The notes below the pieces were generated by a model, which saw only the letters and a list, made by a program, of their open reading frames with translations, ran no database searches and was not told the DNA's origin. Positions 11,701-22,831 of a stretch of 64,000 nucleotides of DNA are shown piece by piece; the stretch's first letter is position 1, and each line of letters starts with the position of its first letter. Source of the DNA: Beroe forskalii (taxonomy: Eukaryota; Ctenophora; Nuda; Beroida; Beroidae); assembly GCA_011033025.1 (NCBI GenBank), contig WFMF01000025.1:297018-361017 (forward strand), written 5' to 3'. A program made the translations under genes and the position numbers.

Positions 11701-14700
11701 AATGTGCAAACGTTGCTATTCGTCATGCTTGATTTGATGTTGGTATGTGAACGTAACTTAATTCCTCATGTTTGATTTCATGTTGAGTGGTGTCAACGTC
11801 AAAGAGTCGGTATGTGAACGTAAAATCTTTCGTCATGCTTGATTGGGTCCCGAGTGGTGTCAACGTCATAGAGTTGGTATGCGGAATGTGCACACGTCAC
11901 CGTTCGTCATAGATGACTGAGTGGTGTCAGCCATCATGTATAAAGGCCTGTGCTGCAGGTCTGGTCATTATTTTTCGAGTTGTTTTGCTTAATTGTTGTT
12001 GATAATGTTGTTAAAAATGTTGTAGATAATGTTGTTAATAAAGGTACCGTTGTTAATAAGGTACCTTTGTAAATAAGGTACCGTCGTTAATAAGGTACCG
12101 TTGTTGTTAATAAGGTACCGTTGTTGATAGGGTACCGTTGTTAATAAGGTACCGCTGTTAGTAAGGTACCGACCTTGTTAATAAGGTACCGTTGTTGATA
12201 GGGTGCCGTTGTTAATAAAGTACCGTTGTTAATAAGGTACCGTTGTTAATGAGGTACCGTTGTTAATAAGGTGCCGTTGTTAATAAGGTGCCGTTGTTAA
12301 TAAGGTACCTTTGTAAATAAGGTACCGTTGTTAACGAGGTAACGTTATAAATAAGGTGCCGTTTGGAGCGAGTAACGTGTTCTCCCCTAGGTACTACACA
12401 TGGGTACCGGTTACGCAGAATGTGTTTGTGGAAGACGAGACAGTGCTACACAACATTCCTTACATGGGAGAAGAGGTGGGCTTCACTAGTATCTCCTTCA
12501 ATATCTGAGTCTATCAGCTGTTATGGCAGCGCTTTTTGTGGGATATCACCACCATTGAGAAACTAGCAAATGGCGTCGAGTTCATGTCAATTAATGTGCT
12601 TTAAATAAATGTGGTGGCTATGAGAACCAGGTTACTGTGACAGCACCCCATCAGGTTCTACAGCAGGATACCTCGTTTATTGAGGAGTTGATTCTGAATT
12701 ACGATGGCAAGATACACGACAGATGCGGCTTCACGGATACTTGCTTTGACGAGGCGAGTCATTGACTGAGTAATATGTGATTTAATACCGATCTTAAAAC
12801 CCACCAGATTTGTTAAATGGTTATCAAATGTTATGAAAATTTAATTTAGCTAAATCGGAATTGAAATGATTATTGAAAAATGACAAACTATCCAAAATAA
12901 AAGGTACTGGAAGAGCTGGTGTCGAAGGTTCAGAAGTACGAGGATCTGTCACTTGTGGATGCTATCCACGTCATATCTCCTCTCTATCCACAAATAGGTT
13001 ACTGCTACGTTTTCTTGTAATTTACTTGAAACACGGATTTTAATCTACAGAAAACCTCTTTTATCCAGTACTTACTCGTTGTTAACTATTTACACATCTC
13101 ACGTTGTAGGATAATTGAATACTGACGTAGTAAACATTTGATGGGAAACGGAGTAGCAGTATAAACTTCAAATCAAAATAAAACTCCGTCATCTTAAGGA
13201 TAGTTCGAGAAGTTCTTCATGTCATCTTCATCCTGAATTGGGCTGATTTATGATACTAGAAACATTTCATGTAAAAGACTCTGCACAGGTCGGATAGAGG
13301 ATTTGTACGATAAGTATATCCAGATAACAGGGACACAAGTTAACACTGTCAGCTGCTCTAATATCGACGAGAAGCTCCCTCACAAGGTAGTATTGTTAGC
13401 TCTTGGAATCTCCCCCCTCTCCTCTCTCCTACTTTCATTCACGAATCGCATCCTCCTCTCGCACTCTGCACTTGTCACATTCACCACCTCCTTTCTTCTC
13501 ATTCATATGTCTCGTTCTTAACACTCTCTGTATTTCTTACTGTCAGTCATTCCATCCCCTCTTCTCATCCCCTCTCTGCAGGTGTCTCGTGACCAGGTGC
13601 TGCACTCCTACACCTCCCTCTTCTGTCGGGGGTGTTACAAGTACGACTGCTTCCTCCACTCCTGGAACTCCCGGCCCCGGGTCCCCAAGAAGCGGCGGGA
13701 GCCCCTACCCACCTCTCCCTGCTCCTCGGACTGCTACCTCCACAAGTACTCCCGACCCCCCACCCCCGTCAGACGGCCCGAGCACCCCGGGGAGCCACCC
13801 TGTGAGGAGGCCAAGAAACGCCTTCTCAGGGTACGTTACAAGCTCTGTGTTGGTTTGATTGTCTGTTATATCAGCAGAATACTTAACCCCTCCTTTCAGT
13901 ACGAGTATGATTTGAACCCCTCCAAAGTTGCATTTCTTGCTATCATGCTTCTTCCTAATCTTGCAAAAAAAAATCGACTGCTCCGCATTCTGCATCATCA
14001 AATGAACTTTCACAGCATGCTGCCACCTTTTCCTTTTTAAGCACACTTTCTACAGGTCGAGGACACCTCAGTTTCCTCATCTCCGTCCATATCCATGACG
14101 TCATCCCCAGCCCTGTCGTCAGAAAGTGACGGTGATGATAAGAGCGATACGTCCCAGGTAATACGTGAGATGGAGAGTAGATTATATAACATTTCATTGA
14201 TTGTTCCAATTCAAATGTCTGATACATTGCTAGTCAAACACAAGGAAATGTTTTCCACGATTCGTTATTAATATTCGTCGGTCTGCAGGATTCTCAGTAC
14301 CTGCAACGTCAAGCTGAGGTGTGTGCTAGTTGGACCTGCAATGAGGAGAGTCTCTTTAACGCCCTCTTTCCGGTGTTCCAACAGAACTCTTGTAGTTTGG
14401 CGAGGATGCTCAGAACCAAAACATGCGTAGAGGTATTATTATCACTGTTTCTTCTTTCAAAGCAACCTCTCCTTTCCGATAGATCGCATCAAAGTATGAG
14501 TATGGTTGCTTCAAGTTTATCATTCCACCTGTTTTATAAGCAGACCTACTCAATTCCAAACGATTTGAAGCCACATCTTCTCCAACTATCCTTCTCTTTA
14601 TCACCATTATACTCTGGTGTCCAGGTGTTTGAGTATTCTAAGTTCTGCGGATCACACGTCCAGCCAGACGACACCTCTCCCCAAACCTCGAGGAAGAAAC

Positions 14701-16209
14701 AGAAGCGAAAGAAGAACAAGGTGGGTACAGGAGGAAATGCAATGAGAGCGGGGTGTATCAGGGGAGTCTCTACTTTTCTAGAATCTGAAAACGTGATTCT
14801 TTCTGTTTTAATATGAACTCAGTATTATTTCCTCTACATGACACCAATGTTATTTATACTCTGTAAGCCGTGTGATTTGCGTTACAGGTCTCATCAATCA
14901 CATCCCACAAGAAAAGATTCCAGAAGAACCTTCAAAAAGTTCTCAAGAAAGCACAAGAAAATCCTGGGAACTTGGTAAGTCTTGGTATAGCTTGTTCAAA
15001 CAAACTTTCATTTGTTGCAAACTTCAACTTTTTGCAGTGCTATACAGTACTAGAGTATTATTGGGCCAGGGGGCTCATGACATTTTCTTGCTTTTTTAAA
15101 TCGAGCAGTAAGAAAAAACAAAGGACAAAAAATATTTTTAACATCCCCTTGGGATTCTTTGAAAACAAAGCCAGACAGACAGAAAGAAGATTATTTTCTT
15201 ATATCCGTTGTCAGGTGGGTAGTTTCGTGCCGTGTGACCACCCTGGTCGACCCTGTGACCCATGTTGTTCCTGCGTGAGTGGGGGACACTTCTGTGAGAA
15301 GTTCTGTAATTGTAGCAAGGACTGCTCCAACAGATTCACTGGTGAGATAGCACTGTCATCTCGGTGACCCTAGTCCACAAGAAGTCGCGATCTGTAACCC
15401 GACAGTATCAACTTATCAATCCTTGTTCAACCTGCAACTTAATTCGAGTAAGTTGCAACTCATACCTAAATTTCGCGGCAGGTTGCAAATGCAAGTCGTC
15501 ATGTCGGACTCAGATGTGTCCCTGCTTCGTGGCAGTTAGAGAATGTGACCCGGACCTGTGTTCCAGCTGTGGGGCAGGTATTTGCCTTTCCTCAGACTAC
15601 TTGTAACGTTGAACTTCTGTTAACCACACAGATGATAAAGTATTGATTTCATGGATCGGGTAGTTGAATAAGAGTCACATAGGTCATGAGAAAAGAGATT
15701 GATTTATTCTCCTTTCGGTTGTATCATTGATACAGTATTACTGCATTTCTTCCCACTTCTCTTCCCCCTCTCTTCTCCCTCTCTTCCCACTTCTCTTCCC
15801 CTTCTCTTCCTCCTCTCTTCCCCCTCTCTTCCCCTATTCTCTTCCCCTCCTCTTCCCCCTCTCTTCTCCCTCTCTTCACCCTCTCTTCCCCCCTCTCTTC
15901 CTCCTCTCTTCCCCGTCTCTTCCCCCCTCTCTTCCCCTATTCTCTTCCCCCTCTCTTCCCCCTCTCTTCCCACTTCTCTTCCCCCTCTCTTCCCCACTTC
16001 TCTTCCCCGCAGGTGACACGCTGAACGATAAAGCGACCTCGTGTAGGAACGTGTGCATCCAGCGCCGGCAAGGGAAGCACCTCCTCCTGGCGCCCTCTGA
16101 TGTGGCTGGGTGGGGGATATTCGTGAAGGAAGCCTGCCAGAAGAACGACTTCCTCTCAGAGTACTGTGGAGAGGTCATCTCGCAGGAGGAGGCGGACAGA
16201 AGGGGCAAG
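8716..16209 (+). CDS. EZH: EZH-type Polycomb H3K27 methyltransferase, 3' end missing at gap
   Basis: Catalytic subunit of PRC2, which trimethylates histone H3 Lys27 in the nucleus. Fifteen exons join with consistent phase: 8716-8903, 9035-9124, 9382-9501, 12391-12475, 12655-12753, 12904-12997, 13289-13386, 13582-13830, 14056-14157, 14289-14432, 14625-14720, 14888-14974, 15215-15341, 15482-15577 and 16013-16209, giving 624 codons. Family landmarks in order are [45 protein letters not shown], a SANT-like exon (about 14289), a basic stretch (RKKQKRKK), the CXC cysteine cluster ([31 protein letters not shown]) and the SET start ([25 protein letters not shown]). The remaining ~90 residues of SET, including the NHS and catalytic tyrosine segments, are not present and presumably lie in the N gap. 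The first three exons are less certain than the rest because the N-terminus is poorly conserved. The start is the first in-frame ATG with an open frame to a good donor. Intron 5 appears to use a GC donor. The family is certain; orthology to vertebrate EZH1 or EZH2 cannot be split. Confidence 0.9.
9541..9770. repeat. dispersed repeat, partner of the copy at 33228-33440
   Basis: Lies in the large EZH intron. It shares GTGGGCCGAAAC, GTCACCTGCTGATGG-like and GGTAACCGCTGATGATTCA words in the same order with 33228-33440, followed by a conserved tail (ATACACCT.TATAGATAAG). The two copies are about 75-80 percent alike by eye. Confidence 0.6.
9824..9894 (-). tRNA. tRNA-Glu (CTC)
   Basis: The reverse complement folds as a 71-nt cloverleaf. 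The acceptor stem is TCCGGCA/TGTCGGA with one G-U pair, the anticodon stem is TGTGG/CCACA, and the 7-nt loop CTCTCAC gives anticodon CTC. The T arm contains GGTTCGATTCC. A TTTT Pol III stop lies just downstream on this strand. It lies in an EZH intron and is identical over the mature region to the two plus-strand copies. Confidence 0.93.
10086..10156 (+). tRNA. tRNA-Glu (CTC)
   Basis: Same 71-nt sequence and fold as the copy on the other strand at 9824-9894: anticodon loop CTCTCAC, T loop GGTTCGATTCC. It is followed by CGCTTTTT, a good Pol III terminator. The 5' flank shares ATCTC with the next copy. Confidence 0.95.
10763..10833 (+). tRNA. tRNA-Glu (CTC)
   Basis: Third identical tRNA-Glu(CTC). 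It is followed by ATACTTTTG, the same trailer as the minus-strand copy at 9824-9894, which suggests that copy and this one arose from a single inverted duplication. It is in the sense orientation within EZH intron 3. Confidence 0.95.
11690..11940. repeat. degenerate ~60-65 bp tandem repeat
   Basis: About four imperfect units share TTCGTCATGCTTGATT, GAGTGGTGTCAACGTCA and GGTATGTGAACGTAA. The array is intronic in EZH. Confidence 0.55.
12000..12362. repeat. 18-bp minisatellite (GTTGTTAATAAGGTACCG)
   Basis: About 20 copies of GTTGTTAATAAGGTACCG and variants. The array ends less than 30 bp before the EZH exon at 12391, so it occupies the acceptor region of that intron. Confidence 0.85.
15745..16010. 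repeat. polypyrimidine minisatellite at the EZH SET-exon acceptor
   Basis: Pure C/T array of about 265 bp, with units based on CTCTTCCCC, CTCTTCTCC and CACTTCTCTTCCCC. It runs directly into the acceptor TCTTCCCCGCAG of the exon starting at 16013, so the array is an expanded polypyrimidine tract. Open frames read from it on both strands are spurious. Confidence 0.9.
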
Positions 16210-16729
16210 GTAGGTTATATCGCAGGAGGAGGCGGACAGAAGGGGCAAGGTAGGTTATATCGCAGGAGGAGGCGGACAGAAGGGGCAAGGTAGGTTATAT
16301 CGTAGGAGGAGGCGGACAGAAGGGGCAAGGTAGGTTATATCACAGAGTGAGGTGGACAGAAGGGGCAAGGTAGGTTATATCGCAGGAGAGGTGGACAGAA
16401 GGGGCAAGGTAGGTTATATCACAGGAGGCGGACAGAAGGGGGCAAGTGTAGGTTATATCACAGGAGGCGGACAGAAGGGGCAAGGTAGGTTATATCGCAG
16501 GAGGAGGTGGGACAGAAGGGGCAAGGTAGGTTATATCGCATCAGGAGGAGGCGGACAGAAGGGGCAGTAGGTTATATCACAGGAGGAGGCGGACAGAAGG
16601 CAAGGTAGGTTATATCGCAGAGGAGGTGGACAGAAGGGCAAGGTAGTTATATCGCAGGGGGAGGTGGACAGAAGGTTGTAGGTTATACAGAGGAGGACAG
16701 AAGCAAGGTAGGTTATATCGCAGGCGGAC
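16180..16729 (+). repeat. 40-bp tandem array copying the EZH exon end plus splice donor
   Basis: The 40-bp unit comprises TCGCAGGAGGAGGCGGACAG, then AAGGGGCAAG and the donor-side GTAGGTTATA. The first copy (16180-16209) is the real exon end encoding [10 protein letters not shown]. About 13 copies follow, progressively decayed, until the array enters the scaffold gap. Most keep the donor AAG/GTAGGT. Confidence 0.92.
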
Positions 16730-16829
16730 NNNNNNNNNNNNNNNNNNNNNNNNNNNNNNNNNNNNNNNNNNNNNNNNNNNNNNNNNNNNNNNNNNNNNNN
16801 NNNNNNNNNNNNNNNNNNNNNNNNNNNNN
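16730..16829. other. 100-N assembly gap
   Basis: A run of exactly 100 N, a common placeholder for a gap of unknown size. It interrupts the 40-bp array and probably hides the last EZH exons. Confidence 1.
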
Positions 16830-17077
16830 ATGATTATTATAGGCTACAAATCATACTATCATGAACCATTCTTAAATTATTTGATTGTCTGTACCTTTCT
16901 AAAGAATTCAAAACGAGAATCTTAATAACAATATAATTAGTGTATCGAAATAAATTATCTACCTCAGATACTAATATATAATTGGTGAAATTTGGTAGCA
17001 TTATATCTTCATCCTTCTTTTGTGTGTTGTTTGATTGTAAATTGTGGAGATCAATAAAAACTTTGTTTACTTAAACT
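16830..17077 (+). other. possible EZH 3' untranslated region
   Basis: AT-rich, with no open frame of note, and AATAAA at 17053-17058. It would be a reasonable 3' UTR for the gene interrupted by the gap, but nothing in the sequence links the two. Confidence 0.2.
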
Positions 17078-17333
17078 TTGTTTACTTGTAAAGAAGGGCT
17101 ATCTGAATTATTTGATCCAAGCCTGGAACCAAGATATGAAGATATAAGCGACCATGATAGTGACGAGGAGCCTGCTGTCGTTGGATACGAAAGTGGAGAC
17201 TCAAATGGTGGTTCAGAGAATGAGGTATCTCACACTGGTGAGAGTATCAACGATGGCAGTTTACCGACGGATTGGTGCTCTTGCACACGATGTGAAGCTG
17301 TCCACGGGCCTGATGATGACTTTCCCCTCAAAA
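17078..17333 (+). pseudogene. fragment resembling acidic linker plus start of a P2X7-type zinc-binding (WCxC) domain
   Basis: An open frame encodes an acidic, serine-rich segment (EDISDHDSDEEP and GYESGDSNGGSENE), followed by LPTDWCSCTRCEAV. The WCxCxxC spacing recalls the cysteine-rich P2X7 C-terminal-like domain that is expanded in many invertebrate and transposon-associated proteins, where further cysteines follow. Here the frame enters the 21-bp satellite at about 17320 and the rest is missing. The frame itself stays open through the satellite to 17500, but that part is repeat translation. It is unlikely to belong to EZH. Identification rests on a short motif and is tentative. Confidence 0.3.
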
Positions 17334-17585
17334 CCCACCCCTTTCCACTCAAAACCCACCCCATTCCACTCATAACCCACCCTTTTCCACTCATTACCCA
17401 CCCCTTTCCACTCATAACCCACCCCTTTCCACTCATAACCCACCCCTTTCCACTCATAACCCACCCCTTTCCCCTCATAACCATAGCTTCCGACCCTTGA
17501 AAATCCGTTCGGAGGGCAGTTTTTCGCCCAAAAAGGAGGGCAAATCAACGAAAAAGGAGGGCAATATGCTACCAAAATGTGGCGA

Positions 17586-17622
<37 letters not shown>

Positions 17623-19450
17623 GGCCGCCTCAAAATGCAATCCGAGATAGTGCTTATTAGGTGTATTTTCAGAATGATGGGTGTATTTCAGGAACTAAAG
17701 GTGTATTTTAGGTGAATTCAGTAAAGGTGTATTTACAAAATCAATCCGATATAGGGCTTATTAGGTAATTTTCAAAATCATGGGCGAATTTCAGGAAACA
17801 AAGGTGTATTTTTGGTCAATTCAGTAAAAGTGTATTTGCAAAATCAATCTGAGATAGGGCTTATTAGGTGTATTTTCAAAATCATGGGTGTATTTCCGGA
17901 ACTAAAGGTGTATTTTAGGTGAATTCAGTAAAAGTGTCTTTACAAAATCAATCCCAGATGGGCTTATTAGGTGTATTTTCAAAATCATGGGCGAATTTCA
18001 GGAAACAAAGGTGTATTTTTGGTCAATTCAGTAAAAGTGTATTTGCAAAATCAATCCGAGATAGTCCTTTTAAGGTGTATTCCCGAAATAAATGGTCGAC
18101 CTTTTTTTTTTTTTTTTTTGGAAACCGCCCAAAAATACCTATTTTAGGCTGTGAATCTTAGGTGTATTTTGGGAAGCATCGAAAAGGAGGGCATATTGGG
18201 CCTAAAAGAGGGCAAGAGGGGGGAGGCTTGGAGGACAAGACCAAAAAGGAGGGCAAAAAGAGGGCATGAGAGGGCACCCTCTCAAAAAGAGGGCAGTTCG
18301 GAAGCTATGCTCATAACCCACCACTTTCCACTCATAACCCACCCCTTTCCACTCATAACCCACCCCTTTCCCCTCATAACCCACCACTTTCCACTCATAA
18401 CCCACCCCTTTCCACTCTTAACCAACCCCTTTCCACTCAAAACCCACCCTATTCCACTCATAACCCGCCCCTTTCTACTCATAACCCACCCCTTTCCACT
18501 CAAAACCCACCCCATTCCACTCAAAACCCACCCCATTCCACTCATAACCCACCCCTTTCCACTCATAACCCAGCCCATTCCACTCATAACCCACTCCTTT
18601 CCACTTATAACCTACCCCTTTCCACTCATGACCCACCCTTTTCCACTCATTACCCACCCCTTTCCACTCATAACCCACCCCTTTCCACTCATAACCCACC
18701 CCTTTCCACTCATAACCCACCCCTTTCCCCTCATGACCCACCCCTTTCCACTCATAACCCATCCCCTTTCCACTCATAACCCACCCCTTTCCCCTCATAA
18801 CCCACCCCTTTCCACTCATAACCCACCCCTTTCCACTCTTAACCAACCCCTTTCCACTCAAAACCCACCCCATTCCACTCATAACCCACCCTTTTCCACT
18901 CATAACCCACCCCTTTCCCCTCATAACCCACCCCTTTCCACTCAAAACTCACCCCATTCCACTCAAAACCCACCCCATTCCACTCATAACCCACCCCTTT
19001 CCACTCATAACCCACTCCTTTCCACTTATAACCCACCCTTTCCACTCATAACCCACCCTTTCCTCTCAAAAACCCACCCCTTTCCACTCAAAACCCACCC
19101 CTTTCCACTCATAACCCACCCCTTTCCACTCATAACCCACCCTTTCCACTCATAACCCACCCCTTTCCACTCATAACCCACCCCTTTCCCTCATAACCCA
19201 CCCCTTTCCACTCATAACCCACCCCTTTCCACTCTTAACCCACCCCTTTCCACTCAAAACCTACCCATTCCACTCATAACCCACCCCTTTCCACTCATAA
19301 CCCACCCCTTTCCACTCATAACCCACCCTTTCCACTCATAACCCACCCCTTTCCCCTCATAACCCACCCCTTTCCACTCATAACCCACCCCTTTCCACTC
19401 TTAACCCACCCCTTTCCACTCAAAACCTACCCCATTCCACTCATAACCGA
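17320..19450. repeat. 21-bp satellite (CACTCATAACCCACCCC core), split by an element
   Basis: Units of 21 bp on CACTCATAACCCACCCC plus TTTC occur in two blocks, 17320-17481 (about 8 copies) and 18310-19450 (about 54 copies). The second block contains higher-order variants (CTCAAAACCCACCCCATTC, CTCTTAACCAACCCC) that recur in the same order, so segmental duplication has acted within it. Long open frames through it (7-residue THPFPLI period) are repeat translation. Confidence 0.92.
17482..18309. mobile_element. 828-bp hAT-like non-autonomous element inside the 21-bp satellite
   Basis: The ends are CATAGCTTCCGA and its inverse TCGGAAGCTATG. They are flanked by an 8-bp duplication CTCATAAC at 17474-17481 and 18310-18317. 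The CA...TG ends and the 8-bp duplication fit the hAT superfamily. Near both ends there are GGAGGGCA/AGAGGGCA words. The middle (about 17636-18085) holds about four imperfect ~115-bp direct repeats around GGGCTTATTAGGTGTATTTT, bounded by two poly-T runs. It has no transposase. Because the host is itself a repeat, the duplication is less decisive than usual. Confidence 0.7.
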
Positions 19451-22400
19451 CCCTATGATCCTCAAGCGACCTTTTCCTTTACTTTTGGAGCATTTCCCTT
19501 ATTTTTAAGCATTTCCCAATTTTAAGGGGATCTCTCATTTCTGCATACGGGCCAATGCTAAAGCAATCAAGTTCAACATCATAATTCATTACAATTACAA
19601 TATGCTAATAATAAACTAATGTAAAACAAGCTATCATACGATTGATTTTTGTTGGCCAATTTGATTTAAGCAGTGTATGGTGAAAATGTCAATTAAGAGC
19701 ATTCTCTTGCTAACATTTGCGTAGAAATATGTTGCCCATTTGGTTTTCTACCATCATTTAACCATCAGTTGCCAATGTCTGTGTCTCAGAAATAAACAAC
19801 TGCCAGACAACGCAAGTCTTAATTCCAGCCTTATTTAGGAGTAGATTTATGCCATGAAATACCAAAATTCTGCAATTCTGACAAAACCATGCCAAATTTG
19901 TTATCAAATAGCACTCTGCGAAATGTTTTTGGTCATGGCCAATCACTACGAACCAAAGAAATTAGAGAAAAGTCATAAAATGAGCATGATAATAAAACAC
20001 GATAAATCAGGCTGATGATCAACATCTGACAACTATTAATGCTTGGGACCCTTTAAATGAATGAAAAGGTCATTTTGTTGCATGAATCACACCAAAATAG
20101 CATTTTCGACACGGTACGACCCATCATTAACATTCACATGCATAATAACTCAATTCCTTTTATCAATTTTCCTCTACGCTTTAAACCCCTTTACCAATCA
20201 TCAAAATTACTTGAAATAGCTTATATGTCCAAATCCACGTTACGTAACGCACACTTTTTACTCGATTTTGAGGATTCAAAGGTCAAGGCAGCCAAATTGA
20301 AGTCATCACAGCACTATTCCTTGCTTTAGAGACAAACTTCAAACATTCGTTGAGCCTATTTGATGTTTTGAATGAGAATTGGTTGCAAAGAAAATTTTAC
20401 ACAAGCCATCAAAAAATGTTACGTAACGCACAGGACTGGATCTAATAAAATCAATTGACAGAATTTGATCACAAAAGTCAGTTCCATGTGAGCGAATGGG
20501 GGAGTTCACACTAGTTTCTAATGATAGAAGAATATATAAACTTTAAGTTTAACAATGCTTTTATTGGTTGATGCACTCCATTTTCTTTTACCAGGCTCAC
20601 ATAATTTGTTACGTAATGCACAAATTGCCTGTTACGTAATGCACAAATTTTTCCTCACTGTGAATAGACCTATTTTATACTGTTCTATTGGCATAGTAAG
20701 GCCTCAATTAGATGCAGGAGCAATCAAGGTCCTCAATCTAAAAAAATGTTGGTGGTTCTATCAATTTCAGTCCCATATTAGGCCATCAAAGTGTAGCAAA
20801 AAAATTGGATCAATTTTCTATGATTTTACTGTCATACTTAGAATATTTCATTTCTGACAGGGTTAAGATAACTCTTGGTATCACCCAGCAACTTTCCAAG
20901 ATGAATAACGGCCGATTCCTATCGTGAGAGGGCCAAATTCAACGATTTTCGAGTTTGCTAGTAGAAAAAGATGTTTTTTCATGTGTCACAAAGTGGCAAA
21001 TTTTTGAGAAAATCACTTTTTGAGGCCATTAAAGCACAATTCCTCAAGGGCATTGATATCTTATACCCCTGAATACATTTTTGATAGCATTTAGGTTCTA
21101 GAAAAAGAAAATTTATCGATTTATGCTTTGATTTTCTAATGTATGTGGGATTGAATGACTAAATACTAACTTTTTCTTTGTAATTCTTTTCTAAGTTCAA
21201 ATTTACTTTACATTCCTTATCTGTAAGTTATTACAGAATTTTCTGATTAGAAATGGTTATTTCTTGCAGTTTCTTTCATTGAAAATTAATTGGAAAAAGT
21301 TTTGTGCATTACGTAACGTTACGTATAGCACAAGGCCATATTGTCTAAATTTGATCAGTCTAAGCTTTCACACATGTGCCATGACGACCAAAAGTATCCA
21401 AAACAGCTGAAAATGAGTTTTCGGCATAAATGGAAATGAATTAAGGCTTTTACAAAACTTTTTGCATCATTTTGTTACGTAACGCACACATCAATTGTCC
21501 CCAAAGAGTTTTAACGTCACTTCAAAATAGTTAGAGAAAGCGAGTTTTCATATTAAAATATGAATCAAACTAGATCAAAAGTCCACTATTAAGCAAAAAT
21601 TATTCCCTTGATTACAAATATAAGCATTCTTTATGATAATTCAAAAATGCCATTAATTGAGGGCTGAACATTGTCCAAAAGTAGCCCTTACTCAATCGCG
21701 CAAATCGTCGAGGTCTTTCAATATTTTTTGATGCGGTTTTTTGCATCATTTAGAGGAAAGTCTTAGCTTTCATTTGAAGTCAAAACTTTTTGCTGGACTG
21801 ATGATTTCAAATTTCAAAATTTTTCCTCGTTTTCGTGGATTTGCCCATATAGTGGCATTTGGCTAATTAATTTCAAGGTCAGCTATCGCATGAGACTTCG
21901 GTCATGGGTAGTTTTGAAAAAAAAAGTATAATTCCATTGATTTGAAATCGTTTTCCACCATTGAAATCACACAATGCTATTTTTTGTTACATAAGGCTGG
22001 AATTGCCCATTTTGAATTTCAAGAATCGATGGCTACAGTGGGTTGTGTGTGACCAATATGTCAAAATAGTGACAAAAATATCAAATGGGCAACATTTAGC
22101 TATGATGTGGTCATTTTTGTTATTCGAAATTTAAATGTTTGCTTCTATTTATTGAGGATTAAAAATGGCCAACTAAAATCGTCTATATGATACCTAATAA
22201 TGTTGATTTTATAGAATTCTTTATTGTATGATTTTATGGCAGGAAAAGTGCCATTACATGATTGACAATTTAGATTTATTCTACTGAAATGATCAATCAC
22301 TTCAACTATCACAGTATATATACCCATATTTTTAGTCTATTGATGGGTGGCCCTATTAACAGATTTGGAATTTGACTTGGTGCTTGCCCTCAGCACAACC

Positions 22401-22827
22401 TAAAAGCTTCTTTAATATAAACCAAGGGAAAAAATATATTCTAGTTTCAGTGCTGTAATACATTGTAATTGATTTGCATTGAAGTAATTGATGTACCTAA
22501 TAATTAATATAACTTGACAATTAAGTAGCACAGTTATTGCATTCAAAATCAAAGTCCACACATTATCATTCATTTTTGTCCCATGACATCTAATACACAA
22601 TAGTAGGTACTGTTACTTTCACAAGCATAAATCAAATTACCTCTTGAAGGAGTGTGGAGATAAAAACTATCAGATCTTACTATCTTTTTCTCTTTCTGAG
22701 TGTTGTTAACATGATTGGTTTTTCCTTCCAGCCTTTAAAAGTATACTCAATTTGCCATGAACCTGGTAGGGAAAATTATCAAGTGGAGACCAAATAATTG
22801 GAAGCTTATACAAGGAACAACAAATAC
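19451..22827. other. gene-free, AT-rich stretch with GTTACGTAAC motif cluster
   Basis: No gene is recognised; open frames are short and lack homology. The notable content is the repeated palindromic word GTTACGTAAC/T, usually followed by GCACA, at about 20239, 20418, 20608, 20631, 21308 and 21474. Confidence 0.5.
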
Positions 22828-22831
22828 TTAA

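Noticed and set aside
13403-14046. Pro/Ser-rich frames overlapping EZH exons in other frames
   Set aside because: The EZH frame with [14 protein letters not shown] is the one supported by homology and splice phase.
15704-16293. Ser/Pro-rich and Gly/Glu-rich frames
   Set aside because: They read through the C/T minisatellite and the EZH exon; only the 16013-16209 part is real, in the EZH frame.
18151-19155. 334-residue open frame
   Set aside because: Translation of the 21-bp satellite (7-residue period).
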